A stretch of 49,823 bases of DNA from assembly GCA_947447265.1 (NCBI GenBank), contig CANFKC010000036.1:1-49823 (forward strand). The letters run 5' to 3'. The notes under the pieces were generated by a model. It saw nothing but the letters and a program-made list of their open reading frames with translations. It searched no databases and was not told the origin of the DNA. The translations under genes were made by a program, and so were the position numbers. Of the stretch, positions 1-7,628 are shown piece after piece. The DNA is from Chitinophagaceae bacterium (GTDB lineage: Bacteria; Bacteroidota; Bacteroidia; Chitinophagales; Chitinophagaceae). The first letter of the stretch is position 1; each line of letters begins with the position of its first letter.

Positions 1-86
1 GACTCAAAAACGCCATTCCGCCCCAGGGCGTAATCTCTTTACTGGTATAGCTTATGTCGAATTCCATCGGCTAATTTCTCTATTGC

Positions 87-136
87 TACGCATTAGGATT
101 TGAACCTCAATTTACTCATTTTAATCCTAATGCGTA
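87..136. repeat. Perfect 14-bp inverted repeat
   Basis: The arms TACGCATTAGGATT (87-100) and its exact reverse complement (123-136) are separated by 22 bases. A second short pair, ATTGCTA (82-88) and TAGCAAT (148-154), partly overlaps the arms. The sequence can form a large hairpin or cruciform. It may be part of a small non-autonomous element that reaches past the left window edge. No gene is visible in 1-337, which holds only this repeat, a palindromic dispersed repeat and a terminator. Confidence 0.7.
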
Positions 137-210
137 ATCTGGGATAATAGCAATTAGCGTGCATTTGAAAAGAACAAAGTCAAACCAGGAAACAATAGCA
201 ACTACCAAAA

Positions 211-274
211 CACCTGCGCCACGGCGCAGACCTAAGTGCTCCCTTCTCCTTCGGAGAAGGGCCGGGGGATGAGG
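211..274 (-). repeat. Dispersed palindromic repeat, copy 1 (inverted)
   Basis: Read on the minus strand this copy runs CCTCATCCCC, then a CTTCTCC/GGAGAAG hairpin, then the GCGCCGTGGCGC palindrome and AGGTG. The same order of blocks occurs on the plus strand at 4034-4209 and 4868-5018. Copy 1 carries only the first ~65 bases. The two other copies extend about 85 bases further. Confidence 0.75.
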
Positions 275-283
275 TCCCCACAC

Positions 284-318
284 AAAAAAAGAGCGAAGGC
301 AACGGCCTTCGCTCTTTT
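284..318 (-). terminator. Rho-independent terminator of the M16 operon
   Basis: A perfect 10-bp stem GAGCGAAGGC/GCCTTCGCTC (291-300 and 305-314) with a 4-base loop lies 20 bases past the stop of the 696-residue gene. On the minus strand it is followed by seven T residues (284-290). Confidence 0.85.
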
Positions 319-337
319 CGTATTTAGAGTAAAACGA

Positions 338-2428
338 TTATTTAAAATCTGCGTCGCTTACGCCTTTGTTTACTTCAACTGTTTCTACATTTAAAGGGAA
401 TACCTGGCCAGCTTGTGATTGTTTCACTTTGTAGGCTACTTTGTAACCACCAGTACCCGGCACTTCTTTGTAGTCAGAAAATTCGGTTATCGATTGCTTT
501 TCGCCTTCGCCAGAAATTTTCTTAACGAGTAAGCTACTGGCTACATCGTAATATTCGACCGATTTTTTGCCCTTTCCATTTACCGCTTCCATTACATAAG
601 CATCGCTGCCATTCACTTTTTCAATACCTTTAATGGTGCGCTTAATGCCATATTTATCGCTGTGCATCTCGAATGCGATATCTGCTGATTCCATTACTTC
701 ATCTAGGTCGTCACCTGCCATTGCCGCTTTCTGGCCGCCACCTTCGGTATAACCGCTTTTGCCGTCAAATACTTGCTTTTGTAGCGTTGCGCTTTTGCCA
801 CTCATGTTTGCATCTACTTTCTGCATGTACATGTTTGGCGCTTTTTTCTCTTCAATAATGGTAAGCTGCATGCCTTGCATTTCGCTCTTCGAAGTTGTTT
901 TAATGTCCTTCAGCGCTGCAATAGCTTTTTCGCCGCCAATAGCCGCGATGTACTTACTGTAAATATCGCTTGCTTTAACGTTGGCGCCTACTGCCTTGGT
1001 TTCTGTTGGCACCATTGGCTTACCTACGTTATCGTAGTAGTCAACTTTACCATCAGCCGAATATTTAGCGAGTTTATCAGCAACTTCTTCTTTGCTACCT
1101 GCAACAACTATATTGGCATTGTCAGGGCGAATGTATTTTTTAGAAATATCCATTACGTCGTCGGCTGTTACAGCGCTCAGATTCTTAAGGTAGTTCTGGT
1201 AGAAATCTTTAGGCATGTTGTAACGCTCAATGTTGATGGCGTACTGTGCAACACGCTTAGGATCTTCGAGGCCGATTGCAAAACCACCTGAAAGGTAAGT
1301 GATGGAATTTTGCAGTGTAGAATCACCAACTTTTTCAGTTTGCATAGCACGCATTTCGTCCAGAATAGCACTTACAGCGCTATCAGATACCTTGTTGCGG
1401 CATTTTACAGTTGCGGAGAAATTACCACCCAGTATGTCTTCAGATAATGAAGAATAAGCACCATAAGTCCAGGCGTGTTTTTCACGCAGGTCAAGGAACA
1501 AACGGCCTTGTGAGCCACCACCTAAAATGGTATTGGCAACACGTGCTTTAATTACATCGCTGGTGCCTGGTTTCAGGTCAACAGGGTAGGTAACACTTAC
1601 TACGCTCTGCACTGCAGCAACGCGGGGTGCGAAAGCTACTTTGGTAAGCTTGGTAGTAGTTAAAGCCGGGATACTGTAGTTAGCAACCGGAACATCTTTC
1701 TTTTCCCACTTAGCGAAATACCTTTCAATCAGCGGCTTGATCTCAGCCAGCGTAACATCGCCTACAATAGCCATGTAGCCAACATTAGGGCGGAAGTAAG
1801 TATGGTAGTAGTTGTTACAAGCTTCCAGCGTTATTTTCTGCACGCTTTCTTCGCTGGATACTTCACCGTAAGGGTGGTTGGTACCGAAGTTAACCACTGC
1901 GCTCACGTTGTTAACCATTGCATCAGGGTCGTTCTTCTGTGTTTCCAGTCCGCTGATCGCTTTTTTCTTTTCTGCGTCCAGTTCAGTCTGGGTTATTTGT
2001 GCGTTCATGGCGATATCGCTCATCAGGTCCAATACCTTTTCGGTATATTTCTTCAGACAGCCTGCAGAAATTCCTTCTGAACTTACATTGATGCGAGCGC
2101 CCATGTTGTCTATCTCCGCATTCAGTTTATCCTTAGTGCGGGTAGTAGTACCCGATACCAATAATTCTGATATCATATCGCGGTAGCCTGCCATATCGCC
2201 TTCTAATGCCGGCTTAATATCAAATTGTATGCTGGCAGAAATTACCGGCAGTTTATGATTTTCAACAACGAAAACTTTAAGGCCGTTAGCCAGTACAAAA
2301 CTTTCGGTTTTACCCAATTTAATTTCTGGTGCAGGGCCCGGCTTAGGCTTTATGCTCCTGTCCAGTTTTTGTGCATAAACACCACCGCAAAGAGCGAGAG
2401 CGAATATGGATAATGTTACTTTTTTCAT
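338..2428 (-). CDS. Secreted M16 peptidase-like protein, non-catalytic subunit
   Basis: A 696-residue exported protein with a clear signal peptide ending near A19-Q20. Residues ~40-470 show the two-lobed M16 (insulinase/pitrilysin) fold. The catalytic HxxEH motif is missing: where it should stand, before G93-T94, the residues are D84-x-x-S87-E88, so no zinc site is expected. An R-E-K...T-Y-G pattern near residue 320, usual in the M16 half that supplies the Arg/Tyr pair, is kept. Residues ~475-696 form an extra domain that looks like the LolA/LppX-type lipoprotein-sorting fold (inference). The gene lies 44 bases downstream of the catalytic M16 gene and ends at a strong terminator, so the two probably form a periplasmic heterodimer. 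The substrate is unknown. Confidence 0.85.
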   Translation of the reverse strand: MKKVTLSIFALALCGGVYAQKLDRSIKPKPGPAPEIKLGKTESFVLANGLKVFVVENHKLPVISASIQFDIKPALEGDMAGYRDMISELLVSGTTTRTKDKLNAEIDNMGARINVSSEGISAGCLKKYTEKVLDLMSDIAMNAQITQTELDAEKKKAISGLETQKNDPDAMVNNVSAVVNFGTNHPYGEVSSEESVQKITLEACNNYYHTYFRPNVGYMAIVGDVTLAEIKPLIERYFAKWEKKDVPVANYSIPALTTTKLTKVAFAPRVAAVQSVVSVTYPVDLKPGTSDVIKARVANTILGGGSQGRLFLDLREKHAWTYGAYSSLSEDILGGNFSATVKCRNKVSDSAVSAILDEMRAMQTEKVGDSTLQNSITYLSGGFAIGLEDPKRVAQYAINIERYNMPKDFYQNYLKNLSAVTADDVMDISKKYIRPDNANIVVAGSKEEVADKLAKYSADGKVDYYDNVGKPMVPTETKAVGANVKASDIYSKYIAAIGGEKAIAALKDIKTTSKSEMQGMQLTIIEEKKAPNMYMQKVDANMSGKSATLQKQVFDGKSGYTEGGGQKAAMAGDDLDEVMESADIAFEMHSDKYGIKRTIKGIEKVNGSDAYVMEAVNGKGKKSVEYYDVASSLLVKKISGEGEKQSITEFSDYKEVPGTGGYKVAYKVKQSQAGQVFPLNVETVEVNKGVSDADFK

Positions 2429-2443
2429 TGCAAATATTTTGAA

Positions 2444-2458
2444 CCCGCCTCAGGCGGG
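2444..2458. repeat. Palindrome between the two M16 genes
   Basis: The sequence CCCGCCTCAGGCGGG is a 7-bp perfect stem around one base. It fills most of the 44-base gap between the M16 genes. No T-run follows, so a terminator is unlikely; it could act as an mRNA-stabilising or processing hairpin. Confidence 0.6.
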
Positions 2459-2472
2459 AGGTTAGTAATATT

Positions 2473-3900
2473 TTATTTTTTTGTTGGTGCAGGCTTTGCT
2501 GCTGGTTTAGTGGCAGCTGGTTTAGCAGCGCCCTTTACCGGTGCTTTTGCTTCAACCTTATCTTTACCGCCAGGTTGTTCGCTCTTTGGCAGGTATTGTA
2601 CTACCAGGCGATTTTCTTTAGTGAGGTATTTATTAGCTACGCGCTTAATATCGTCTTTGGTTACTTTGCGGTAACGGTCAATTTCGGTATTAATAAGGTT
2701 AGCATTACCCTGGAAGGTATAATAAGTAGCCAGGTTGGTAGCTACGCCAATGTCTTTAGAATTCTGGCTGATGAAGTCGTTTTCAGCCTGGTTTTGCAGC
2801 TTGGTGAATTCTTCAGCTGTAGCGCCATCTTTCTTTACTTTTTCGATTTCAGCCAACAGCGATTTTTCGAGGTCGTCAGCTTTAACACCAACGTTAGCAA
2901 TGCCCAGCATAATAGCCAGACCCGGTGCTTCATTACCCAGATCGAATGACGCAGCCTGAACCGCTTTTTGTTGCTTATCAACGATCTCTTTTTCAAAGCG
3001 CGAGCTTTTGCCCTGCGATAATAATTGAGTTAATAACTGCACTGCATAATAGTCATCAGTACCTTGTTTAGGTATGTGGTAAGCCAGAATAACACCTGGC
3101 AACTGTACATTGTCGTAGAATTTTACGCGCTTTTCAGTGGTCTGTACCGGCTCAACAACGGTAGGGCGGGGTATAGCCTTAGTACCTTTTGGTATTTCGC
3201 CATAGTATTTGCTGATGAGACCCTTGGTCTGTTCCGGGTTAATGTCACCCGAAATTACCAATACTGCATTATCAGGTACGTAGAATGTTTTGTAGAAGTT
3301 CATGAACTCTTCCAAAGTAGCCTGGTCAATATATTGTTCCTTACCGATCGGGCTCCAGTTGTAAGGGTATTTTACGTAAGCGTTTTCGAAAATAACGTTG
3401 ATGAGCTGGCCATAAGGCGTGTTGTCATAGCGTTGTTTCTTTTCTTCCTTAACTACTTTACGTTGTGTTTCCACACCGATAGCGTCAATTTTAGCATGCG
3501 CCATGCGCTCACTTTCCATCCATAAAGCCATTTCCAGTTGGTTACTTGGCAATACTTCGTAATAGAATGTACGGTCCTGGGTAGTATTTGCGTTCAACTG
3601 GCCGCCGGCGCTTTGGATAAATTTCATGTATTCGCCACGCTTAATGTTGTCGCTGCCTTCAAACAAAAGGTGTTCGAAAAAGTGCGCGAAACCTGTACGC
3701 TGCGGATCTTCGTTCTTAGAACCTACGTGATACATTACCGATACGGCAACAATAGGCGTAGAGTGGTCTTCCTGTAGAATTACGTGCAGGCCGTTAGGCA
3801 ACGTGTATTCCGAAAAAGTGATGGTGGCATTAGCTTGCCCTGCGCCGAGGGAGAGCATAGCAGCACCCAGCAACAGACTTTTAAAAGCTTTTCGCTTCAT
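2473..3900 (-). CDS. Secreted M16 zinc metallopeptidase, catalytic subunit
   Basis: A 475-residue exported protein with a signal peptide of about 25 residues. The zinc motif is H73-F-F-E76-H77, and the third ligand is probably E152 or E153, the usual distance downstream. The second lobe follows at ~190-430. The last ~30 residues are a Lys/Ala/Pro-rich tail resembling a flexible or wall-proximal linker. It is the first gene of a two-gene operon with the inactive M16 partner. Active/inactive M16B pairs are known in other bacteria. The start at 3900 fits a -7 box 20 bases upstream. Substrates are likely peptides in the periplasm or outside the cell (inference). Confidence 0.9.
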   Translation of the reverse strand: MKRKAFKSLLLGAAMLSLGAGQANATITFSEYTLPNGLHVILQEDHSTPIVAVSVMYHVGSKNEDPQRTGFAHFFEHLLFEGSDNIKRGEYMKFIQSAGGQLNANTTQDRTFYYEVLPSNQLEMALWMESERMAHAKIDAIGVETQRKVVKEEKKQRYDNTPYGQLINVIFENAYVKYPYNWSPIGKEQYIDQATLEEFMNFYKTFYVPDNAVLVISGDINPEQTKGLISKYYGEIPKGTKAIPRPTVVEPVQTTEKRVKFYDNVQLPGVILAYHIPKQGTDDYYAVQLLTQLLSQGKSSRFEKEIVDKQQKAVQAASFDLGNEAPGLAIMLGIANVGVKADDLEKSLLAEIEKVKKDGATAEEFTKLQNQAENDFISQNSKDIGVATNLATYYTFQGNANLINTEIDRYRKVTKDDIKRVANKYLTKENRLVVQYLPKSEQPGGKDKVEAKAPVKGAAKPAATKPAAKPAPTKK

Positions 3901-3919
3901 AAATATTGGAAATTTGGCG

Positions 3920-3927
3920 CAAAAGTA
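3920..3927 (-). promoter_or_regulatory. -7 box for the M16 operon
   Basis: TACTTTTG on the minus strand matches the Bacteroidota -7 consensus TAnnTTTG exactly. It implies a leader of roughly 15 bases before the start codon at 3900. No convincing -33 TTTG is seen. Confidence 0.6.
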
Positions 3928-4033
3928 GGTTTTTTAATGGTGAATTTTAACTGATGGATTGTAAAATGTGTCGCCCCGAAAGGGGGATTTTCAATTGTAA
4001 ATGGTGCGTCTGCGTGCTTGCAGGTTGTTTTTG

Positions 4034-4209
4034 CCTCATCCCCAGCCTCCCGCTGAAAAAGCGGGACTGGCTTTCTCCCATAGAGAAGGGAGATTTATGT
4101 CCGCGCCGTGGCGCAGGTGTTACTAAAAAAATAATTGTGTTTAGTGGTAGCAATTAAGACATAGTCTGAACTCCCGCAATTCTGCGGGACAGGTATGATT
4201 TTAGGGTGA
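4034..4209 (+). repeat. Dispersed palindromic repeat, copy 2
   Basis: This copy begins with CCTCATCCCC. It carries an additional hairpin (CCCGCT...AGCGGG) not present in copy 3, then CTCCCATAGAGAAGGGAG, the GCGCCGTGGCGC palindrome, a shared AT-rich segment and a TCCCGCA/TGCGGGA hairpin at 4172-4189. It is nearly identical to 4868-5018 over ~140 bases. Confidence 0.85.
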
Positions 4210-4269
4210 GGGGATAGGTTAAGATGCTGAGTGCATCATATGTTTATCGGAATCGGGTCTGGTTTATCC

Positions 4270-4321
4270 CGAAGGTATTGCATGTATACATATCGGCTTA
4301 CAACAATATGCGATACCTTCG
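4270..4321. repeat. Inverted repeat with 14-base arms
   Basis: CGAAGGTATTGCAT (4270-4283) and ATGCGATACCTTCG (4308-4321) are reverse complements except for one position, with a 24-base spacer. A related GATACCTACGGCAT occurs about 40 bases further on. Confidence 0.55.
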
Positions 4322-4867
4322 GCATCGGTGATATTTATCGTTTTCTGTCTATAGACTTGTGATACCTACGGCATCGATTTCCAACCGTTAGTGAATGTTT
4401 GCTGTAGTAAGCAATCAGGATGTTGTTTTAGCTTTTAAATCTAGGTTGATTTATTAGACAGTAGCTATTACAGAAAGTGAGTTGTTAATTGGTTGTTAGG
4501 AGTGGTCACGCCGAATGAAAAAAAGTTGCCGGGTTGGGGTTGAGCGGGTACAAGTAGTTGTGGTTGATATTAGATGGTTGATTGTTCATTTTGCTTGTAT
4601 TTGGTGTAAAGTTGGGCGTTAGTTGGATATTTAAAAAACTTAAGAAAAATGGTTAGGAGAAAAGTGCAAATGATTTGTAGTTTTCTACGCATGGTTTTTA
4701 TTTTTCCCCGATACGAGCTTTGCTGGTAAAGGTTTTTTAAAATTGCTACCTGCTTTTACCGACTCAACTCTAATTTTGGCTTTTTGCACTCGGGGCGCAC
4801 TTTTAAATCGGGACGTATCCTTTTTATTAGTGTGTAATTTATGGCAGGCACCACTGTAACTATTGGG

Positions 4868-5018
4868 CCTCATCCCCAGCCCTTCTCCCATAGAGAAGGG
4901 AGATTTATTTCTGCGCCGTGGCGCAGGTGCTCTTAAAAAAATAATTGTGTTTAGTGGAGTACTTATTACATAGTCTGAACTCCCGCAATTCTGCGGGACA
5001 GGTATGATTTTAGGGTGA
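4868..5018 (+). repeat. Dispersed palindromic repeat, copy 3
   Basis: It has the same block order as copy 2 without the extra hairpin: CCTCATCCCC, CTCCCATAGAGAAGGGAG, GCGCCGTGGCGC, the AT-rich block, and the TCCCGCA/TGCGGGA hairpin at 4981-4998. Copies 2 and 3 lie 0.83 kb apart in direct orientation. Confidence 0.85.
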
Positions 5019-5142
5019 TTAGGGTGGTTTTTATGAATGTATATTAGAGGCACTTGTTACATAAGCGTAAAGTTTAGTACCTACGAAAAATAAAATGTTT
5101 GTAGTGAATTTTATGTTTATTAGTTGCAATTCTCTTTGAGTA

Positions 5143-5164
5143 GCCGCGGCTTTTAAGCCGTGGG
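5143..5164. repeat. GC-rich hairpin
   Basis: CCGCGGCT and AGCCGTGG can pair (one G-U pair) around a short T-rich loop. A GGCTTCAGCC palindrome follows about 16 bases later. It probably belongs to another interspersed repeat; no terminator tract follows. Confidence 0.4.
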
Positions 5165-5259
5165 ACTAATAAAAATAATGGCTTCAGCCGAAATATAAGG
5201 TTTAGATATTTATTTTTTCGTTATTTATTGATCACTAAATTATTCTTTTGCAAGGCTCT

Positions 5260-6099
5260 TTAAAATCTACAACTTACTCCTAATGTTATTGGAAGTGCAA
5301 GACAGTTTAGATTTTCTAGTGCATATAAGCCCACACGATTGTTTTGTTTTAAATGATAATATCTCGGCGAGAGGTCCAGTATTAAGGCCGTATTTTTAGT
5401 CAAACTATAATATGAGCTAACTGTAATGCCGAATGATACGCCGCTAGTGTTAGCCAATGCGCCTATTTTTTCTTTCCGGTTTAAAGCAAGCAATTTTGCT
5501 TTTTCATCACTTATTATTTTTTGAATTGCTGTCGAGTTGTTTCCAGCAAATTTTATTTCTTGCGATGTTTTATTTTGAATGTCTTGTATGCCTGTCATTT
5601 GCTTATCGAGCTTCTGTCCTTCGGTATAGCCCAAAATAAAACCATAGCCGAAATGTATTTTGCCATTTATTTGGGTGTTTCTTTTAACTTCTCCATATAT
5701 AGTTACTGCAGGGTTGGCAGTAAAATACTTTACATTTATCGAGCCTATGTTATTGCCATTGTTATCTGTTAAACTTTTAGGGAAATATACTGCTAATTGA
5801 GTTGCATCTATCCTTAAGCCTATTTGTAAGGCTTTTCCCAAATTGTATAAACATCCGACTAATATTGTGAAGTTTGGTTTTAGCTTATATTCGTTTATGA
5901 TGTCTCCAGTGATGGTGTTACATGATAGACCGGCTGACAAATTAATTTCCCATTTATGAAGTGTGTCAAATTTGGGTGTTTTTTCTTTTTCTTTATCTTT
6001 TAAAATATACGTTTTTCCATCGATTGTAATTTCATTTTTCTGTCCCAACGAGGTTAATGATGCTGATATTAATATAAAAAACAGAAGTAGTTTATTCAT
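5260..6099 (-). CDS. Hypothetical outer-membrane beta-barrel protein
   Basis: A 279-residue protein with a signal peptide ending near G19-Q20. The body has alternating hydrophobic/polar strands separated by Gly/Asn turns, and it ends in a C-terminal phenylalanine, as outer-membrane barrels do. A helical insert rich in Lys, Glu and Gln occupies ~180-215. No catalytic motif is seen and no family is recognised. It is monocistronic, between two gene-poor stretches, and more AT-rich than its neighbours. A barrel or porin-like role is inferred from pattern only. Confidence 0.7.
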   Translation of the reverse strand: MNKLLLFFILISASLTSLGQKNEITIDGKTYILKDKEKEKTPKFDTLHKWEINLSAGLSCNTITGDIINEYKLKPNFTILVGCLYNLGKALQIGLRIDATQLAVYFPKSLTDNNGNNIGSINVKYFTANPAVTIYGEVKRNTQINGKIHFGYGFILGYTEGQKLDKQMTGIQDIQNKTSQEIKFAGNNSTAIQKIISDEKAKLLALNRKEKIGALANTSGVSFGITVSSYYSLTKNTALILDLSPRYYHLKQNNRVGLYALENLNCLALPITLGVSCRF

Positions 6100-6419
6100 T
6101 TTATTTTTTTTATTGAAAAATTTTGATTTGTGTATAAAATTAGTTTCCCTTTTCGGGTCTATATTTTTTTATTTTGTAATAGTATGGTAAAAGTACAAAA
6201 TCTATTTCCTAATAAATAGATTTTCGATTGCTGGCGTTCACGTAAAAAGGTATTCTGCGGGATTCAGTTTCGTAAAATACTCATTTTTAGGGTTTTGCAT
6301 TCTTTGTAGTGCACTGTATCATTATAACAAACCTATTTCATTATTTATTCCGTTTTATCACGGGTGTTTTGTTTTAATGGAGTAACGAATGTTTTGAAAC
6401 GCACTACGTGGTGCATCAC
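6100..6419. other. 320-base intergenic region, nothing recognised
   Basis: AT-rich sequence between the barrel gene and the double acetyltransferase gene, both on the minus strand. A weak GCAC/GTGC hairpin at ~6401-6414 lies just past the stop of the acetyltransferase gene. No exact -7 box or RNA gene was seen. Confidence 0.5.
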
Positions 6420-7517
6420 CTACAATTCCAGTGCATACAACCAATATTTCTTACCGAGCCGTTCCGGTATTTCTTTTAAAATGGTGAAGCCGATGCTTTC
6501 GTAGATGTGTCGGGCGGCGTCCATGAATTCGGAGGTATGTAGGGTAAGTGTCTTTTCGTTGGTTTGGCGGGCATGGTCTATGCACATTTGGGTGAGTTTG
6601 CGTGCTATGCCCTGGCCCTGGTAAGCCGGGTCTACGCCAACCATGCGCAGGTAGGCCCATTCGGGTTTAAAAACATCCCATGCGTTGCCGCTCGGCACAA
6701 AGTGCGCCATCCCTGCCATTGTATTACCCTTCATAGCCACAAAGCATTTTGATTTGGCCAGCAGGTCTTGCCATGTGCCGTCTTGCTGCAAACGCGTGCT
6801 CATATCGGCGGCGTTTTCGGGTGTAAGTTTATTAAAATGCTGGCCGAATGAAATATTGCCAATGCGTTTTATTGCTGCAAGTGCCGCTTTGGCTTCTTCG
6901 GTGGTCAGCAGGTGATAAGTAATTGGGCTTCTCTCGTTTATTAATTGTTGTAGGTTGCTTTTTACCGCGGGCCATTCGGTATCAATAATACTATACATGG
7001 CGGTATTTCTGGGTTCCCCGTTTCTGAAAGTATAATTGCGCAATTCGCCCTCAAAATGCGCGCCTATCCTAGTAATAGCTTTCCGGGAGCGTACGTTCTT
7101 AGCTGCTGCTACAATTTGTACCCGCTGCGTTTGCAGCGTTTCGAAGCAATACCTAAGCAAGAGCAATTTACAGGCTTCGTTATAGCCTTTGCTCCAATAA
7201 CCGGGCAGGTACCAGGTCCAGCCAATTTCCAGTTTCTTGTGTTCGGGTGTTATTTGCAGAAAGCGGGTGCTGCCTATAATCTTGCCGGTGGCATTTTCAA
7301 TGATCACAAAGGGATATTGCTCTTCTTTTTCACGCAGCGATATTGCCTCTTGCAGCGCCGCTCTTAGCTTGGGTTGGTCGCAGCCGTTAACGGGCATAAA
7401 AGTCCATATAATTTCGTGCTGACTTGCTTCAATCAGTTCATCAAAGTGTTTGGGTTCTAGCGGTTGCAGGGAAACCAGTGGGCCGGTAAGTGTCAGCGGG
7501 TGCTGTATCCAGTTCAT
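6420..7517 (-). CDS. Fused double GNAT N-acetyltransferase
   Basis: Two complete GNAT domains are joined in one chain. The N-terminal domain (~1-180) is RimJ/RimL-like, with W-x-Y-L-P-G-Y-W-S-K-G-Y-N-E-A as its acetyl-CoA loop region and an N-x-x-S-x-x-A segment. The C-terminal domain (~190-360) is a classical Acetyltransf_1 with the Q-G-Q-G-I-A motif A and a final Y-E-S-I-G-F segment. The start at 7517 (MNWIQ) is preferred over an ATG seven codons upstream because RimJ-type domains begin just there. Substrates cannot be inferred; RimJ-like domains modify ribosomal protein N-termini or small amines. It stands alone on this strand. Confidence 0.85.
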   Translation of the reverse strand: MNWIQHPLTLTGPLVSLQPLEPKHFDELIEASQHEIIWTFMPVNGCDQPKLRAALQEAISLREKEEQYPFVIIENATGKIIGSTRFLQITPEHKKLEIGWTWYLPGYWSKGYNEACKLLLLRYCFETLQTQRVQIVAAAKNVRSRKAITRIGAHFEGELRNYTFRNGEPRNTAMYSIIDTEWPAVKSNLQQLINERSPITYHLLTTEEAKAALAAIKRIGNISFGQHFNKLTPENAADMSTRLQQDGTWQDLLAKSKCFVAMKGNTMAGMAHFVPSGNAWDVFKPEWAYLRMVGVDPAYQGQGIARKLTQMCIDHARQTNEKTLTLHTSEFMDAARHIYESIGFTILKEIPERLGKKYWLYALEL

Positions 7518-7628
7518 ATGTAGCTTGTTAAAGAACAAATATCCAAAATAGTCGTATTGCAGTTCAGATACAGAAACCGATATTTTGAGCAGTACAGTTT
7601 TGAGTAGGAAATAAGAAACAACCCGCGG

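Larger units (their letters stand above)
3901..5259. other. Gene-free 1.36-kb region with repeats
   Basis: No convincing gene is found here. The open frames that exist run through the repeats and have no family resemblance or leader signals. The stretch holds two plus-strand copies of a dispersed repeat, a near-perfect inverted repeat at 4270-4321 and a hairpin at 5143-5164. The remainder (4330-4860 and 5020-5140) shows nothing recognisable. Confidence 0.7.

Noticed and set aside
875-1291. 138-residue plus-strand frame inside the M16 gene
   Set aside because: It is the opposite-strand shadow of a well-supported gene, with Cys/Phe-rich composition.
3947-4157. Short open frames on both strands
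   Set aside because: Both are products of the palindromic repeat copy 2, which keeps frames open in both directions.
4685-5053. 122-residue minus-strand open frame
   Set aside because: Its middle is translated repeat (shared with the frame at 3947-4153 through P-A-P-R-R...K-S-P-F-S-M-G-E); it has no leader signal or family.
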